The position numbers and the translations under genes are program-made. Shown here in pieces: positions 1-9,338 of a stretch of 51,653 bases of DNA; the first letter of the stretch is position 1, and each line of letters begins with the position of its first letter. This DNA comes from an uncultured Eubacteriales bacterium (lineage in GTDB: Bacteria; Bacillota; Clostridia; Oscillospirales; Oscillospiraceae): positions 1-51,653 of the forward strand of contig ONVI01000017.1 of NCBI GenBank assembly GCA_900321275.1. The letters run 5' to 3'. Below the pieces are notes generated by a model. That model saw only the letters and a program-made list of their open reading frames with translations. It was not told where the DNA came from and did not search any database.

Positions 1-1446
1 TGTCCATATTGTTCTGGACGGAGCATTGAAAGAGGCGTCAACGATCTGGAGTCCTGCAACCGTGCGCTGGCTGAGGAGTGGAACACCAAGAAAAACGGCG
101 ATCTGAAACCGGCGGATGTTTCGCTGGGCAGCAGCCGATCCGTGTGGTGGCAGTGCGAGAAGGGCCATGAATGGAAAGCAAGCGTGGCGAGCCGCTCAGG
201 GGGCAAAGGCTGTCCCTATTGCGGGAATCGGAAGCTCCTGCCCGGATTCAACGATTTGGCAACGGCAAATCCCGAGCTGGCTAAGGAGTGGCACCCGGAG
301 AAAAACGGAAAGCTGACTCCGAATCAGGTCTTCCCCGGCAGTCCGAGACGCGTGTGGTGGCAGTGTGAAAAAGGCCATGAATGGCAGGCGGCAATCTCCT
401 CCCGTGCGAAAAAGGGGTGCGAATGTCCATACTGTTCCGGGAAATTGGTTCTGCCGGGGTTCAATGATCTTCTGACGGTTGCGCCGGAGATCGCGGCCCA
501 GTGGCATCCGACGAAAAACGACGGACTGACGCCGGAGAACGTGCACGCCCACAGTATGCGAAGTGTTTGGTGGCAATGCGGAGAGGGCCATGCGTGGAAA
601 GCGACAGTGGTGTCCCGCGTAAAAAACAACGCCAGTTGTCCGATCTGCGCGAACAAAGCCATTCTTGTCGGCGTAAACGATCTGGCCACAGTCGCGCCGG
701 AGATTGCAGCCCAGTGGCATCCGACAAAGAATGGGGAGCTTACGCCCCAACAGATCGGAATCGGGAGCCACCTGCGCGTGTGGTGGAAGTGCGAAAAGGG
801 GCACGAATGGCGGGCGCAGATCATGTCCCGCAAGAACCGGAACTCCGGCTGTCCTGTGTGCGCGGGGCGTTCGGTGGTGCCGGGAGTGAACGATCTGGAG
901 ACCTTTGCCCCGGCGGTGGCTGCCCAGTGGCATCCCACGAAGAACAACGGCCTGACGCCGGATCGGGTTCGACCGCAGAGCAACCGTACAGTCTGGTGGC
1001 TCTGCGAAAAGGGCCATGAATGGCGGGCGGAAATAAAATCACGGACTGGACGGGGTAGCGGATGCCCATACTGCTCCGGCCACAGGTTGCTTGTCGGGTT
1101 CAATGACCTTGCAACGACGGAGCCGCGCATCGCCGCCCAGTGGGATTATGAGCTGAATGGAGAGCTCACACCCCAAATGGTCATGGCCGGATCCCACAAA
1201 AAGGTTTGGTGGCACTGCTCCGAGGGGCACTTCTGGCAGGCGCTGGTTTTTGCCAGAACCGGGACGCTGAAAACAGGCTGTCCGGTCTGCGCCGGAAAGG
1301 TGAGCAAGAAGCGGCTGGCGCGAATGAAGGAGCTTGAGGATACTGCCAGGGCGAATATCGCAAATTACCGCCGCCTGCAGCCGGAGCGCTTTGATCATAA
1401 CAATCATGCACAAACGACACAGATAACGCGCGAAAGCGCGATCTGA
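1..1446 (+). CDS. Zinc-ribbon repeat protein, 5' end outside window
   Basis: The frame is open from base 1, so the gene starts upstream and 481 codons are visible. The protein is a chain of near-identical modules of about 65 residues. Each has a VWWxCEKGHEWxA segment, then CPYCxG or CPVCAG, then a GxNDLxTxxPxxAxxWHPxKN segment. Six full VWW modules plus the end of a seventh are present. Paired Cys (WxC and CxxC) with the His of GHEW are the likely zinc ligands, as in the treble-clef zinc-ribbon family Pfam calls DUF4379. The tail after the last module is short, basic and charged, with no enzyme domain. Related proteins often carry a nuclease-like domain; any such domain here would have to lie upstream of the window. 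DNA or RNA binding is inferred only. Confidence 0.8.
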   Translation, partial: CPYCSGRSIERGVNDLESCNRALAEEWNTKKNGDLKPADVSLGSSRSVWWQCEKGHEWKASVASRSGGKGCPYCGNRKLLPGFNDLATANPELAKEWHPEKNGKLTPNQVFPGSPRRVWWQCEKGHEWQAAISSRAKKGCECPYCSGKLVLPGFNDLLTVAPEIAAQWHPTKNDGLTPENVHAHSMRSVWWQCGEGHAWKATVVSRVKNNASCPICANKAILVGVNDLATVAPEIAAQWHPTKNGELTPQQIGIGSHLRVWWKCEKGHEWRAQIMSRKNRNSGCPVCAGRSVVPGVNDLETFAPAVAAQWHPTKNNGLTPDRVRPQSNRTVWWLCEKGHEWRAEIKSRTGRGSGCPYCSGHRLLVGFNDLATTEPRIAAQWDYELNGELTPQMVMAGSHKKVWWHCSEGHFWQALVFARTGTLKTGCPVCAGKVSKKRLARMKELEDTARANIANYRRLQPERFDHNNHAQTTQITRESAI

Positions 1447-1837
1447 TAGAAGGGAAAATATCGGCAAATCTCCGAGCGTCGGCGATGGATCTGAAGATTC
1501 TTCGTCGCAGAATGACGCAGAGGATGAAAGATATTTTCAAACAGAGGGAGCTGACGAACGCGATCAGATCCCGAACGCTTTCATCGGGGACTTGCTATCC
1601 CCGCTGGAATAGACAGGAGACATACATGGGCGACGACGGCACGCCGTAGAATCGGCAGCCGGCGCGTAGCTGCTGAACCGGCAGCCGTAACGCCCACCGG
1701 AATTTCACGGAGGTGATCGGAAGAAGTATCCCGCAAAGACCCCGCAAACCCACGTTTATTCGAAAGACAAGAATCCCTGCGGGCGCGTGCCCGGAAAAAA
1801 TCAATCCAAACAATCAGAAGATTGGAGGACATTTTTG
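1447..1837. other. Intergenic leader region, GC-rich and foldable
   Basis: No convincing gene. The stretch holds nested complementary arms: GGGCG at 1628-1632 with CGCCC at 1691-1695, and ACGGC at 1636-1640 with GCCGT at 1684-1688. The 9-mer CGGCAGCCG occurs twice (about 1653 and 1679). A small GGGGA...TCCCC hairpin lies near 1586-1604. A ribosome-binding site GGAGG lies at 1824-1828 before the next gene. I could not match it to a riboswitch consensus I know. Confidence 0.4.
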
Positions 1838-4800
1838 ATGAACTTAAAGAAAATCATTGCGCTCGTCTTGTGCGTCTGCATGGTGCTCTCCTTCTTCCCT
1901 GTCTCGGTATTCGCCGAGGAATGGGATGAGGAAATCGTCCTCACCGACGAAGAGTACTATGAAGAACCACAGGAAGAGTACGTTGAGGAAATTATTGAAG
2001 AAGAACCGGCAGACTACGTAGAGTACGTCGAACCGGTTGAAGAGCTCGTCGTCGAGGAAGAGCTGATCGATGAGGAGCCCGCTGCCCCCGCCGAGGAGCC
2101 CGCTGCTCCCGCTGAGGAGCCCGCTGCACCCGTTGAGGAGCCCGCCGCCCCCGCTGCCGAGCTCGAGACGGCCGAGACCTTCGACGCGCAGTATGATTCT
2201 ACAAAACATTGTGCCAAGATCGTCAACAGTGGCTTTGCGACGCTTCAGGCTGCGATCGATTTTGCAGCGGAATACGGCATGACGCCGGTTGTGCTGACCA
2301 AAGATGTCACAGAGGATCTGACCGTTTCCAGCAGCGTGAATCCGTTCACTGTTCAGGCTGGTGATGGCACCACGGTTACCGGCGGCGTCAGCGTCTCCGG
2401 CGGCGACGTTACGTTTGACGGCCTGACCTTTACCGGCAACGTTACTGTATCTGGCGGCACCCCCACATTCACTGGTTGCACCATCGGGGGCAATGTTGTT
2501 GTCACCGACGGCGAGGTTACGTTGAATAACGTCACCGTTAGCGGCACTGTCACGATCGGCGGCGGCGATGTCGTCTTTGCGGATGGCAGTGAGGTTGTTG
2601 GCGATGTCAGCGTCAACGGCGGCAGCTTTGTTGTTCCTGCCGGTTCCACCGCAAAATTTGGCAAGGTTACTGCCGGAACAAACGCTGAGAAGCACACCGT
2701 CAAGGGTGGCGTATTCTTCACAATCACGGATTCCCTCATTGCGTATGGCTACAAATTTGAGAATTACCAAGTCGTTGTCGACCCCGCTGTTGCGGAAAAG
2801 AAAGCCTACACGCTGAATTCCGCCGGAGTTGCAACCTACTATGACAATGTTAATGCTGCCGTCGAAGCTATCGCAGACTATTATGAAAACCGTGTGACCA
2901 TTTACCTGCGGGCTGATGATACCTTCGATCTTCCTGCCGGCAAGACCGTTTTGGTTGACAAGGGCGAATTCACCTTTACCTGCAATCCTCCTACCGAAAG
3001 GTACTACATCGATGCAACGGCCAACACCTACGTAAGCAAGCCCTACTTTGGACGTCTGGACAGCGATCAATCTCCAGCAAACTATAAGAAGACCTTTGCG
3101 CTGGGCGCTGCGGCTGCAATCGCAGAAACTGACTATCTTAGGGTTTTCTCCACGGCTGAGTTTAACGACACGGACAAGTATGCCCTGGCAGCAGGCGCAA
3201 CACTCAAAGTTGTATTCAACTCGGCTGAGGTTGCTTTGGCGCAAAAAAATAAGGTGAAAGATCAGATCACTCCCGCCGCGGGTTCCTACATCGCAGTCGC
3301 GAAAGTCGAGGGTTCGGAAGACAAGTTCACCTACACGAACGCGACGACGTTTGCGACGGTTGATGGCGTGCCCTACAACGACTTCGCCGCGGCTGTTAAT
3401 GCTGCCAAAAACGACACGAGCAAGGTCATCAACCTTTTCGGCACTGTCGAGAACTATGAATTTGTTACCAACAACGTAAAGAATGTCAATTCTCTGACCA
3501 TCAAGCTGGGTGAAGGCGGAGCCTTTACCTATACGCCGAGTCAGGATACCACGGCGCAGAAGTTCTACGTCGTAGCGACCGATAATACCGATGGTTCCAA
3601 GACCTACACCGTAAAGACCAAGATCGCGCGTGACGCGAACAATACGTTCTTCTATAGGAACCTGACGGACGCGGTAGCTGACAAGGCCAACAACAATGGC
3701 AAGATCACCATTCTTTCGACAGCCCCCACAGATGACACCACGCTCTACAACATCGCGGTAACGGCGGAGAACGCTGGCTTCAGCATTATTAAGAATAATC
3801 ACACTGTCAATGCCACAACTTCTGTCGCGAACAAAGCTGTCGCTGAAACTGGACCTGATGCTAACGGCTATGTCACCTACACCCTGGCTGACGCTGTCTG
3901 CAGCATCGGCACGACGACTTATCCGTCGGTGAGTGCTGCTATTGCTGCTGCGAAGGCTTCCGGCGAGCAGACCACGATTACGCTTCTGGGTGACGTAACA
4001 GAGCCCGAGATCGTTTTCGATGATGTCAATGTTATTCTCGACCTCGGTGGGAATACCTTGACGGCTGGCGGTACCAACTCTGTCAAACTCGTTAAAGGCA
4101 CTGTCGAGATCAAAAATGGCACAGTTGCAGGCGAAGGATACTTCTTCTACATTTACGGAAGCGCTGCCCAAACTACTGACGCCTACAGCACGCTTACGAT
4201 TGCGAATAACGCAATTATAAACGGTGATGTTGTGGTTCGTGGACCTTATAATCCGGCTACCGGAGCGGCAGTCAGTAACGGGGTGAATTGCTATGGCATT
4301 GATCTGAATGTGAATGGAACGGTAAACGGATGCGTTTTCGTATCCGGCAACATTCTGGAAGGCAATTCCGTTGTTGACGTCTATGGAACCATTAACAGCA
4401 CAAATCAAGATATTGGTATTGCTCTGAATGGTTATGCCACTGTCAATGTATATCAGGGCGCAACCGTTTCCGCAAGGGATGCAAGCGGCAAAGGCACCGG
4501 TATTGAGGTTCGCTCCGGTATTCTGAATGTCTCTGGCGGCACCATCACCGGATATGGCGTTTATGCGTTTGATCCCAACCCCAGCGGCACCTCTTCTACC
4601 GGCGTTGGCATTGCTGTCGCTCAGCACACCACGCAAAAGAATATCAGCGTTAATGTTACTGGCGGCAATATCAATGGCACGGTCGCATTTGCAACCGCGA
4701 ATCCGCAGCAGAATCATGACGGCACTCTGAATGTCAGCATCACGGGCGGCACCTTTACTGCCGCAGCCGGAGAGAATCCGATTGCCGTAGTTTCTGACGA

Positions 4801-7800
4801 CGAACGCATCACCGGCTTCGTCTCCGGCGGCACCTTTAGCTCCGCGCTTAAACCCGCCTACTGCGCCACGAACTATGAACCCCACAAGAACGTTGGCGCC
4901 GGTGGAGAGGTAAGCTATGGCGTTATGCTCACAGCCAATGCCGCGTACGAAATCTATACGATCGACCCCCAGGCGCCGCATACTCCCGGTACGCTTGTCA
5001 GCGGATATACGAGCGAACAGAAGACACAGGCGATTTCCGACGCGAACGGCCATAGTGAGCTTGGTCTTCTCGTGAACATTAATGACGATATCGTACTTAC
5101 AGACGGCGCTAATATCAACATTCATGCCGCCACGGGCAAGACCGTAAATGTCTCTGCTTCCGGGATGGCTGAGATGATCACGACCGAGAAGGACTACTAC
5201 ACCAATTACCAGGTGCTGAACTATGCGGCCGCGCTGCTGAATGGCGATGGTGAGATTGTCAAGACTTACTCCTACACCATGAATTGGGAGGATATGCTTG
5301 CTGACGCCAACAGCGTCTCCGGCACGATTAAGATCCTTGTAACCCCTGCCAGAGAAGTCGATTATACTCTGAGCGACGTTGAGAACGATGATCACACGCA
5401 CAAGACCCTCAGGATCCTCGCAGCGGAGAACGTTGACATCACCTTGATCAAGGTTCATGAGCCGGATCTTTTCGTCATGAGCCATGACGAGACGACCAAC
5501 ACCTACTCCCTGGCGGCTCCCGCAGTTGCCCGGTATGACGGCAAGAACTATTCCACCTTCAAAGCTGCGGTTGAGGCAAAGGACGCTGCTGTCTTGGCGG
5601 ATCCGGACGCTGACGACATCGTTTACATCATTAGCGCCCCCGCGGATGCGACCGACTATATCAGTCTCGATCCCGGCGAAACACTGAGGGTCATGACAGC
5701 TGTGCCGAACAGCCTTAACGGCGCATCTATTAGAAGCCTCATGAATCAATTCATCCATGTCAGTCCTAATACGCTTACCCCCAAAGCCGAGGATAGCATC
5801 GATGAGTATACGCTCAATTTTGACGTAGCGGAAAATGTTGGAACATTCTCCGTCACCCACGCTGTTGCGGCGCTGACCGACGGTATGCCCGAGACCAGGT
5901 ATTATGCGACGTTTGCCGATGCGCTGGCTGAGTACAACAACGCACAACATGCGGGATACTATAAGTATATCCAGATTCTCGACGCGTGCGCTTATACTTT
6001 ACCCAAAGATGATGAGCTCACCGTCATGGACCCCGGACACACTGTTGAGGGCGAGACGGTACCGTTCCTCACGGTGACGTCCCAGGACGAGAACAAGTAC
6101 GTCGTCGATCACAGAGACGGCGAAGTGGCCGGTACTACCGTATACTTTACAACCACAAAGGTTGTCATGCTGACAATGACCAAGCACGAGAAGGTCAATA
6201 CTCATGTTCAGGGCCAGACTCAGGATAAGACGACAGTACTTGACCCCGTCTACCTCATCAGCATTCCTGCCGCGGTTCAGGAGATTGCAAAGTATGATCT
6301 CGATCCGACGCATGATCCGTACTACACGTATGAGATGGAGATCCTTGCAAATACCACCTACGATCTCCCCGCCGGCGAAACGCTGATGGCGACTGTCGCT
6401 CCTGGTGTAACGTTCACACCGGGTACGGCTGACACGAATTATCGTGTGTATGCGATCGAAGGCGGCTGGGGTTCCTACAGGATCTACACCATCACCTATG
6501 AACTGGATGGCGGCACCGCAGGAACCGGCACCTATCATACAACCTACACTGAGAGAGACGCGAACTTCCAGATCGGCGACCCGACCAAGACCGGTTACAC
6601 CTTCAAGGGCTGGTCCGGCACTACCCTCCAGGGCGACACGAACAAGAATCTCACAGTCGATCTCAGCAGCAAACAGAACCTCACCTTCACAGCCAACTGG
6701 ACGGCCAACATCTATCATGTCGTGTTCAATAAACCCGCTGCTTTGACCGGCGTTGAGGGAACGATGGCCAATCAGGATATTACCTATGGACAAACGGTCG
6801 CCCTGTCCCAGAATCTATTTACCAGAAGCGGCTATCACTTCGTTGGCTGGAGCATGACTGACGGCGGCGAAGTTTCGTATGAGGATGGGCAGACTGTCAG
6901 TAATCTGACTGCTGGTACTGGTAATGTTAACCTGTATGCCAAGTTTGCCACTAACACCTATACGGTCGCCTTTAACAGTAACGGCGGGTCAGGTGACACC
7001 ATGCCGAATCAGACCTTCTCCTACGGCGAGACCAAGGCGCTGTCTTTGAATACCTACACCGCACCCACGGGTTACGATTTCGATGGCTGGGCCACGTCTG
7101 CTGAGGGCGAAGTAGACTACACAGATGGAAAACAGGTTTCCAACCTGAGCCTGTGGAACAATGCGACTGTGACGCTGTATGCCCATTGGTCTGTGCACCA
7201 AAACAAAGTGAGAGTACTTGATCCGGAAAATAATAGTCGGTATGTCGAAACTCTTGCTTACGGTGATACAATCACAGAAGAAGTAAAGGCAAAGGCTGTT
7301 GCAACTGCCGAGCAGTATTGCCCGAAAGGGTCCAAGTTTACCGGCTTTGCGGAGACCTGGCCTGAAACGATGCCTGACCAGGATCTCGTCATGACCGCCG
7401 TCTACGAGGAGATTAACTACACCCTGACTTATGTCGATGTCCAGCGCGACGGCACCATCAATGAGATCGACAGAGCGTCGTATAAGTATTACGCAACTGT
7501 GACTGATATTGCTGTTCCCCAAAAGGACGGCTACGAGTTCAGCGCATGGACATACACGCCTGAGCTTGAAGGTGGTAAGATGCCCGATGCTGACGTGACC
7601 GCGGTCGCTCAGTGGGTAGGCAACGATTCCACGCTGGTCTTCATGGATCGCACGGATACGCTGTGGGTTAAGACTTACCAGAATGGTACAGATCTCACTG
7701 CGGAGGGCGCGCTTTCTCCCGATATCAAGTGGGATAAGGTAAAGGATCGCAAGAATGGCGATCTCGTGCTTGACAAGGACGATCTCTGGGATCCCGCGAT

Positions 7801-9067
7801 CCCCGAATACGTCGAAGGCAGCCAGGTCTTCAACCTCAATTGGAAAGAGATGTGCACCGTTACCTTCGTTGACGGCGAGACCGAAATCTCGACCGCAGAG
7901 GTTATGGAAGGCAACAAGCTCACCAAGGAAGACATTCCTTCCTACAACAAGGACGGCGTGAAGCCCTACTGGCTCGTCAACGGCGTTGAAGGCAAGTACT
8001 TCAATATTGATGAGACCGTCTTCGACAGTGACACCAAGCTCGTCGCCACCTGGGATGCTCCCGCTGTCGACCACACTGTCACATGGCAGAACGACGATAA
8101 GACGCCTCTGGCAGTCGTCGAGGTCAAGGCCGGCGAGGAAGAGCCCGCGTATTCCGGCCCCGCTCCCATCAAGAACAGTGATGCTGATGGAACAGCCTAT
8201 ACCTTCAAGGATTGGGATAAGGCTGTCGATGCTGATCAGAATGTGACTTACACCGCTGCCTACATCAAGCACAACGAGCGCTACGCGTACTCCGTTGCCG
8301 CTGACGACAGCATCAGCATTCTCTTCCGCATCAGATCCTTCCCCGAAGGAGTAGATAAGGATCTCTACAAGGTCGAGTACAGCTTCAATGGCAAGACCGG
8401 CGAAAGAACGGAAGATCTTGATCAGCTCTTCACGGTTGCCGCCTGCGCGGCCAAGGAAATGGTCGATTTGGTGAATGTCACCGTCAAGTATGGTGACACC
8501 GTGATCGCGGAGAAGGAGTATTCCGTCCGCGGCTACGCCGAATCGAGAATCGCTGATGGAAATGCCTCTGAATCGCTTAGAAATGTTATGAAGGCCATGC
8601 TGCAGTACGGCGGAGAATCTCAGAAGTTCTTCGACTACAAGAAGAACGATCCCGCTAACAAGACGTCTGGAACAATTCCTTATGAACCAATTCCTGAAAA
8701 TGCCAAGAACACAAAGGATGGCGAAGCGAATGGCATTACCGGCGTCACCTACAGGCTGATTGCTGAAACGAGAACTGAGTTCAACGTCTCCTTCAAGCAT
8801 GCCGACGATGCGAAGGCTGAGGACTACACCTTCCGTGTCAATGGCGTGGCCGTTGAAGCCACCGATGAAAACGGCAAGTTCGTAATTGATATCGGCGGCA
8901 TCCCGGCCAAGAATCTTGACAATAAGTATATCGTTACAGCCACGGACAAAGACGGCAATACCTTCACCTACACGACTTCTCCGATCAACTACATGAAGGC
9001 TGTCGGGAGCGATGTTATGAAGGCGCTGTACACCTACCATTATTACGCAAAAGCATATCTCGGCTGA
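1838..9067 (+). CDS. Giant secreted beta-helix/InlB-repeat surface protein
   Basis: The start at 1838 is chosen because GGAGG sits 9 bases upstream and the first residues form a signal peptide (MNLKKIIALVL..., cleavage likely after VFA at residue 26). The product is 2409 residues. Residues 27-110 are acidic low complexity with EEPAAPAEEPAAP repeats. Residues about 165-260 are short Gly/Val/Thr turns (VSGGDVTFDG, GNVTVSGG) typical of a right-handed beta-helix, and similar patches recur further on. Residues about 1550-1786 hold three InlB B-type (Listeria-Bacteroides, Flg_new) repeats with GYxFxGW and NxYxxxFN signatures. The C-terminal 250 residues contain LRNVMKAMLQYGG and end in MKALYTYHYYAKAYLG, a tail seen in secreted Clostridia proteins. 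No LPXTG, SLH or dockerin motif is visible, so anchoring is unknown. An adhesin or glycan-binding role is inference. Confidence 0.85.
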   Translation: MNLKKIIALVLCVCMVLSFFPVSVFAEEWDEEIVLTDEEYYEEPQEEYVEEIIEEEPADYVEYVEPVEELVVEEELIDEEPAAPAEEPAAPAEEPAAPVEEPAAPAAELETAETFDAQYDSTKHCAKIVNSGFATLQAAIDFAAEYGMTPVVLTKDVTEDLTVSSSVNPFTVQAGDGTTVTGGVSVSGGDVTFDGLTFTGNVTVSGGTPTFTGCTIGGNVVVTDGEVTLNNVTVSGTVTIGGGDVVFADGSEVVGDVSVNGGSFVVPAGSTAKFGKVTAGTNAEKHTVKGGVFFTITDSLIAYGYKFENYQVVVDPAVAEKKAYTLNSAGVATYYDNVNAAVEAIADYYENRVTIYLRADDTFDLPAGKTVLVDKGEFTFTCNPPTERYYIDATANTYVSKPYFGRLDSDQSPANYKKTFALGAAAAIAETDYLRVFSTAEFNDTDKYALAAGATLKVVFNSAEVALAQKNKVKDQITPAAGSYIAVAKVEGSEDKFTYTNATTFATVDGVPYNDFAAAVNAAKNDTSKVINLFGTVENYEFVTNNVKNVNSLTIKLGEGGAFTYTPSQDTTAQKFYVVATDNTDGSKTYTVKTKIARDANNTFFYRNLTDAVADKANNNGKITILSTAPTDDTTLYNIAVTAENAGFSIIKNNHTVNATTSVANKAVAETGPDANGYVTYTLADAVCSIGTTTYPSVSAAIAAAKASGEQTTITLLGDVTEPEIVFDDVNVILDLGGNTLTAGGTNSVKLVKGTVEIKNGTVAGEGYFFYIYGSAAQTTDAYSTLTIANNAIINGDVVVRGPYNPATGAAVSNGVNCYGIDLNVNGTVNGCVFVSGNILEGNSVVDVYGTINSTNQDIGIALNGYATVNVYQGATVSARDASGKGTGIEVRSGILNVSGGTITGYGVYAFDPNPSGTSSTGVGIAVAQHTTQKNISVNVTGGNINGTVAFATANPQQNHDGTLNVSITGGTFTAAAGENPIAVVSDDERITGFVSGGTFSSALKPAYCATNYEPHKNVGAGGEVSYGVMLTANAAYEIYTIDPQAPHTPGTLVSGYTSEQKTQAISDANGHSELGLLVNINDDIVLTDGANINIHAATGKTVNVSASGMAEMITTEKDYYTNYQVLNYAAALLNGDGEIVKTYSYTMNWEDMLADANSVSGTIKILVTPAREVDYTLSDVENDDHTHKTLRILAAENVDITLIKVHEPDLFVMSHDETTNTYSLAAPAVARYDGKNYSTFKAAVEAKDAAVLADPDADDIVYIISAPADATDYISLDPGETLRVMTAVPNSLNGASIRSLMNQFIHVSPNTLTPKAEDSIDEYTLNFDVAENVGTFSVTHAVAALTDGMPETRYYATFADALAEYNNAQHAGYYKYIQILDACAYTLPKDDELTVMDPGHTVEGETVPFLTVTSQDENKYVVDHRDGEVAGTTVYFTTTKVVMLTMTKHEKVNTHVQGQTQDKTTVLDPVYLISIPAAVQEIAKYDLDPTHDPYYTYEMEILANTTYDLPAGETLMATVAPGVTFTPGTADTNYRVYAIEGGWGSYRIYTITYELDGGTAGTGTYHTTYTERDANFQIGDPTKTGYTFKGWSGTTLQGDTNKNLTVDLSSKQNLTFTANWTANIYHVVFNKPAALTGVEGTMANQDITYGQTVALSQNLFTRSGYHFVGWSMTDGGEVSYEDGQTVSNLTAGTGNVNLYAKFATNTYTVAFNSNGGSGDTMPNQTFSYGETKALSLNTYTAPTGYDFDGWATSAEGEVDYTDGKQVSNLSLWNNATVTLYAHWSVHQNKVRVLDPENNSRYVETLAYGDTITEEVKAKAVATAEQYCPKGSKFTGFAETWPETMPDQDLVMTAVYEEINYTLTYVDVQRDGTINEIDRASYKYYATVTDIAVPQKDGYEFSAWTYTPELEGGKMPDADVTAVAQWVGNDSTLVFMDRTDTLWVKTYQNGTDLTAEGALSPDIKWDKVKDRKNGDLVLDKDDLWDPAIPEYVEGSQVFNLNWKEMCTVTFVDGETEISTAEVMEGNKLTKEDIPSYNKDGVKPYWLVNGVEGKYFNIDETVFDSDTKLVATWDAPAVDHTVTWQNDDKTPLAVVEVKAGEEEPAYSGPAPIKNSDADGTAYTFKDWDKAVDADQNVTYTAAYIKHNERYAYSVAADDSISILFRIRSFPEGVDKDLYKVEYSFNGKTGERTEDLDQLFTVAACAAKEMVDLVNVTVKYGDTVIAEKEYSVRGYAESRIADGNASESLRNVMKAMLQYGGESQKFFDYKKNDPANKTSGTIPYEPIPENAKNTKDGEANGITGVTYRLIAETRTEFNVSFKHADDAKAEDYTFRVNGVAVEATDENGKFVIDIGGIPAKNLDNKYIVTATDKDGNTFTYTTSPINYMKAVGSDVMKALYTYHYYAKAYLG

Positions 9068-9092
9068 TAACGGTTAACCTGTACAATACGGG

Positions 9093-9120
9093 GGCAGGCG
9101 GCCCGAAACGCCGCCTGTCC
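9093..9120 (+). terminator. Strong hairpin after surface-protein gene
   Basis: GGCAGGCGGC (9093-9102) pairs with GCCGCCTGTCC (9110-9120) across a short loop. No T run follows on the plus strand, so it is either a poor terminator or an mRNA-stabilising hairpin between the surface-protein gene and the small peptide gene. Confidence 0.4.
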
Positions 9121-9146
9121 TGAAAAAAATGGAAAGGATGGATTTT

Positions 9147-9254
9147 ATGAAGACCTTTGAAACACCTGTTATGGAGATCGTCATCCTTGACAACGCCGAT
9201 ATCATCACGGCGTCCACTGATTGCCAGAATGATTTTGGAGAAATCGAAGGATAA
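9147..9254 (+). CDS. Precursor-like 35-residue peptide of a radical SAM locus
   Basis: The ORF encodes a 35-residue peptide starting MKTFETPVMEIVILDNAD and ending ITASTDCQNDFGEIEG before TAA. AAGG lies 9 bases before this ATG; an in-frame ATG at 9138 would add three residues. The layout fits a RiPP precursor: a hydrophobic and acidic leader-like half, a Thr/Ser-rich segment, then one Cys with Asp, Asn and Glu nearby. It sits directly upstream of a radical SAM/SPASM maturase and shares the locus with a PqqD-like protein, as is known for RiPP systems. Short peptides with a similar DIIT(A/T)S segment are, from memory, frequent in gut Bacillota. The single Cys and the CQND motif would allow a Cys-to-Asp type crosslink, but that is speculation. 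It is too short for automatic gene calling. Confidence 0.65.
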   Translation: MKTFETPVMEIVILDNADIITASTDCQNDFGEIEG

Positions 9255-9273
9255 GATCTCTGATTAAACCAAA

Positions 9274-9319
9274 TAAGGCGGCAATCAGCATGTTGCTGCT
9301 TGCCGCCTTATCTCTTTTT
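9274..9319 (+). terminator. Terminator/attenuator between peptide and maturase genes
   Basis: TAAGGCGGCAA (9274-9284) pairs perfectly with TTGCCGCCTTA (9300-9310), and the loop folds further (CAGCA with TGCTG). The stem is followed by TCTCTTTTT. It lies 20 bases after the peptide stop and 20 bases before the maturase gene, so it would let the peptide be made in excess of the enzyme. Confidence 0.75.
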
Positions 9320-9338
9320 ATGACGGGAGATTTTTGTG

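Noticed and set aside
1490-1520. GAAGATTCTTCGTCGCAGAATGACG as a repeat
   Set aside because: A similar motif is widely known as an intergenic repeat in bacteria, but a second copy is not seen in this window.
1844-5950. A 1368-codon minus-strand frame opposite the surface-protein gene
   Set aside because: It mirrors the codon pattern of the plus-strand gene, has no ribosome-binding site and no recognisable motif. The plus-strand protein has a signal peptide and known repeats.
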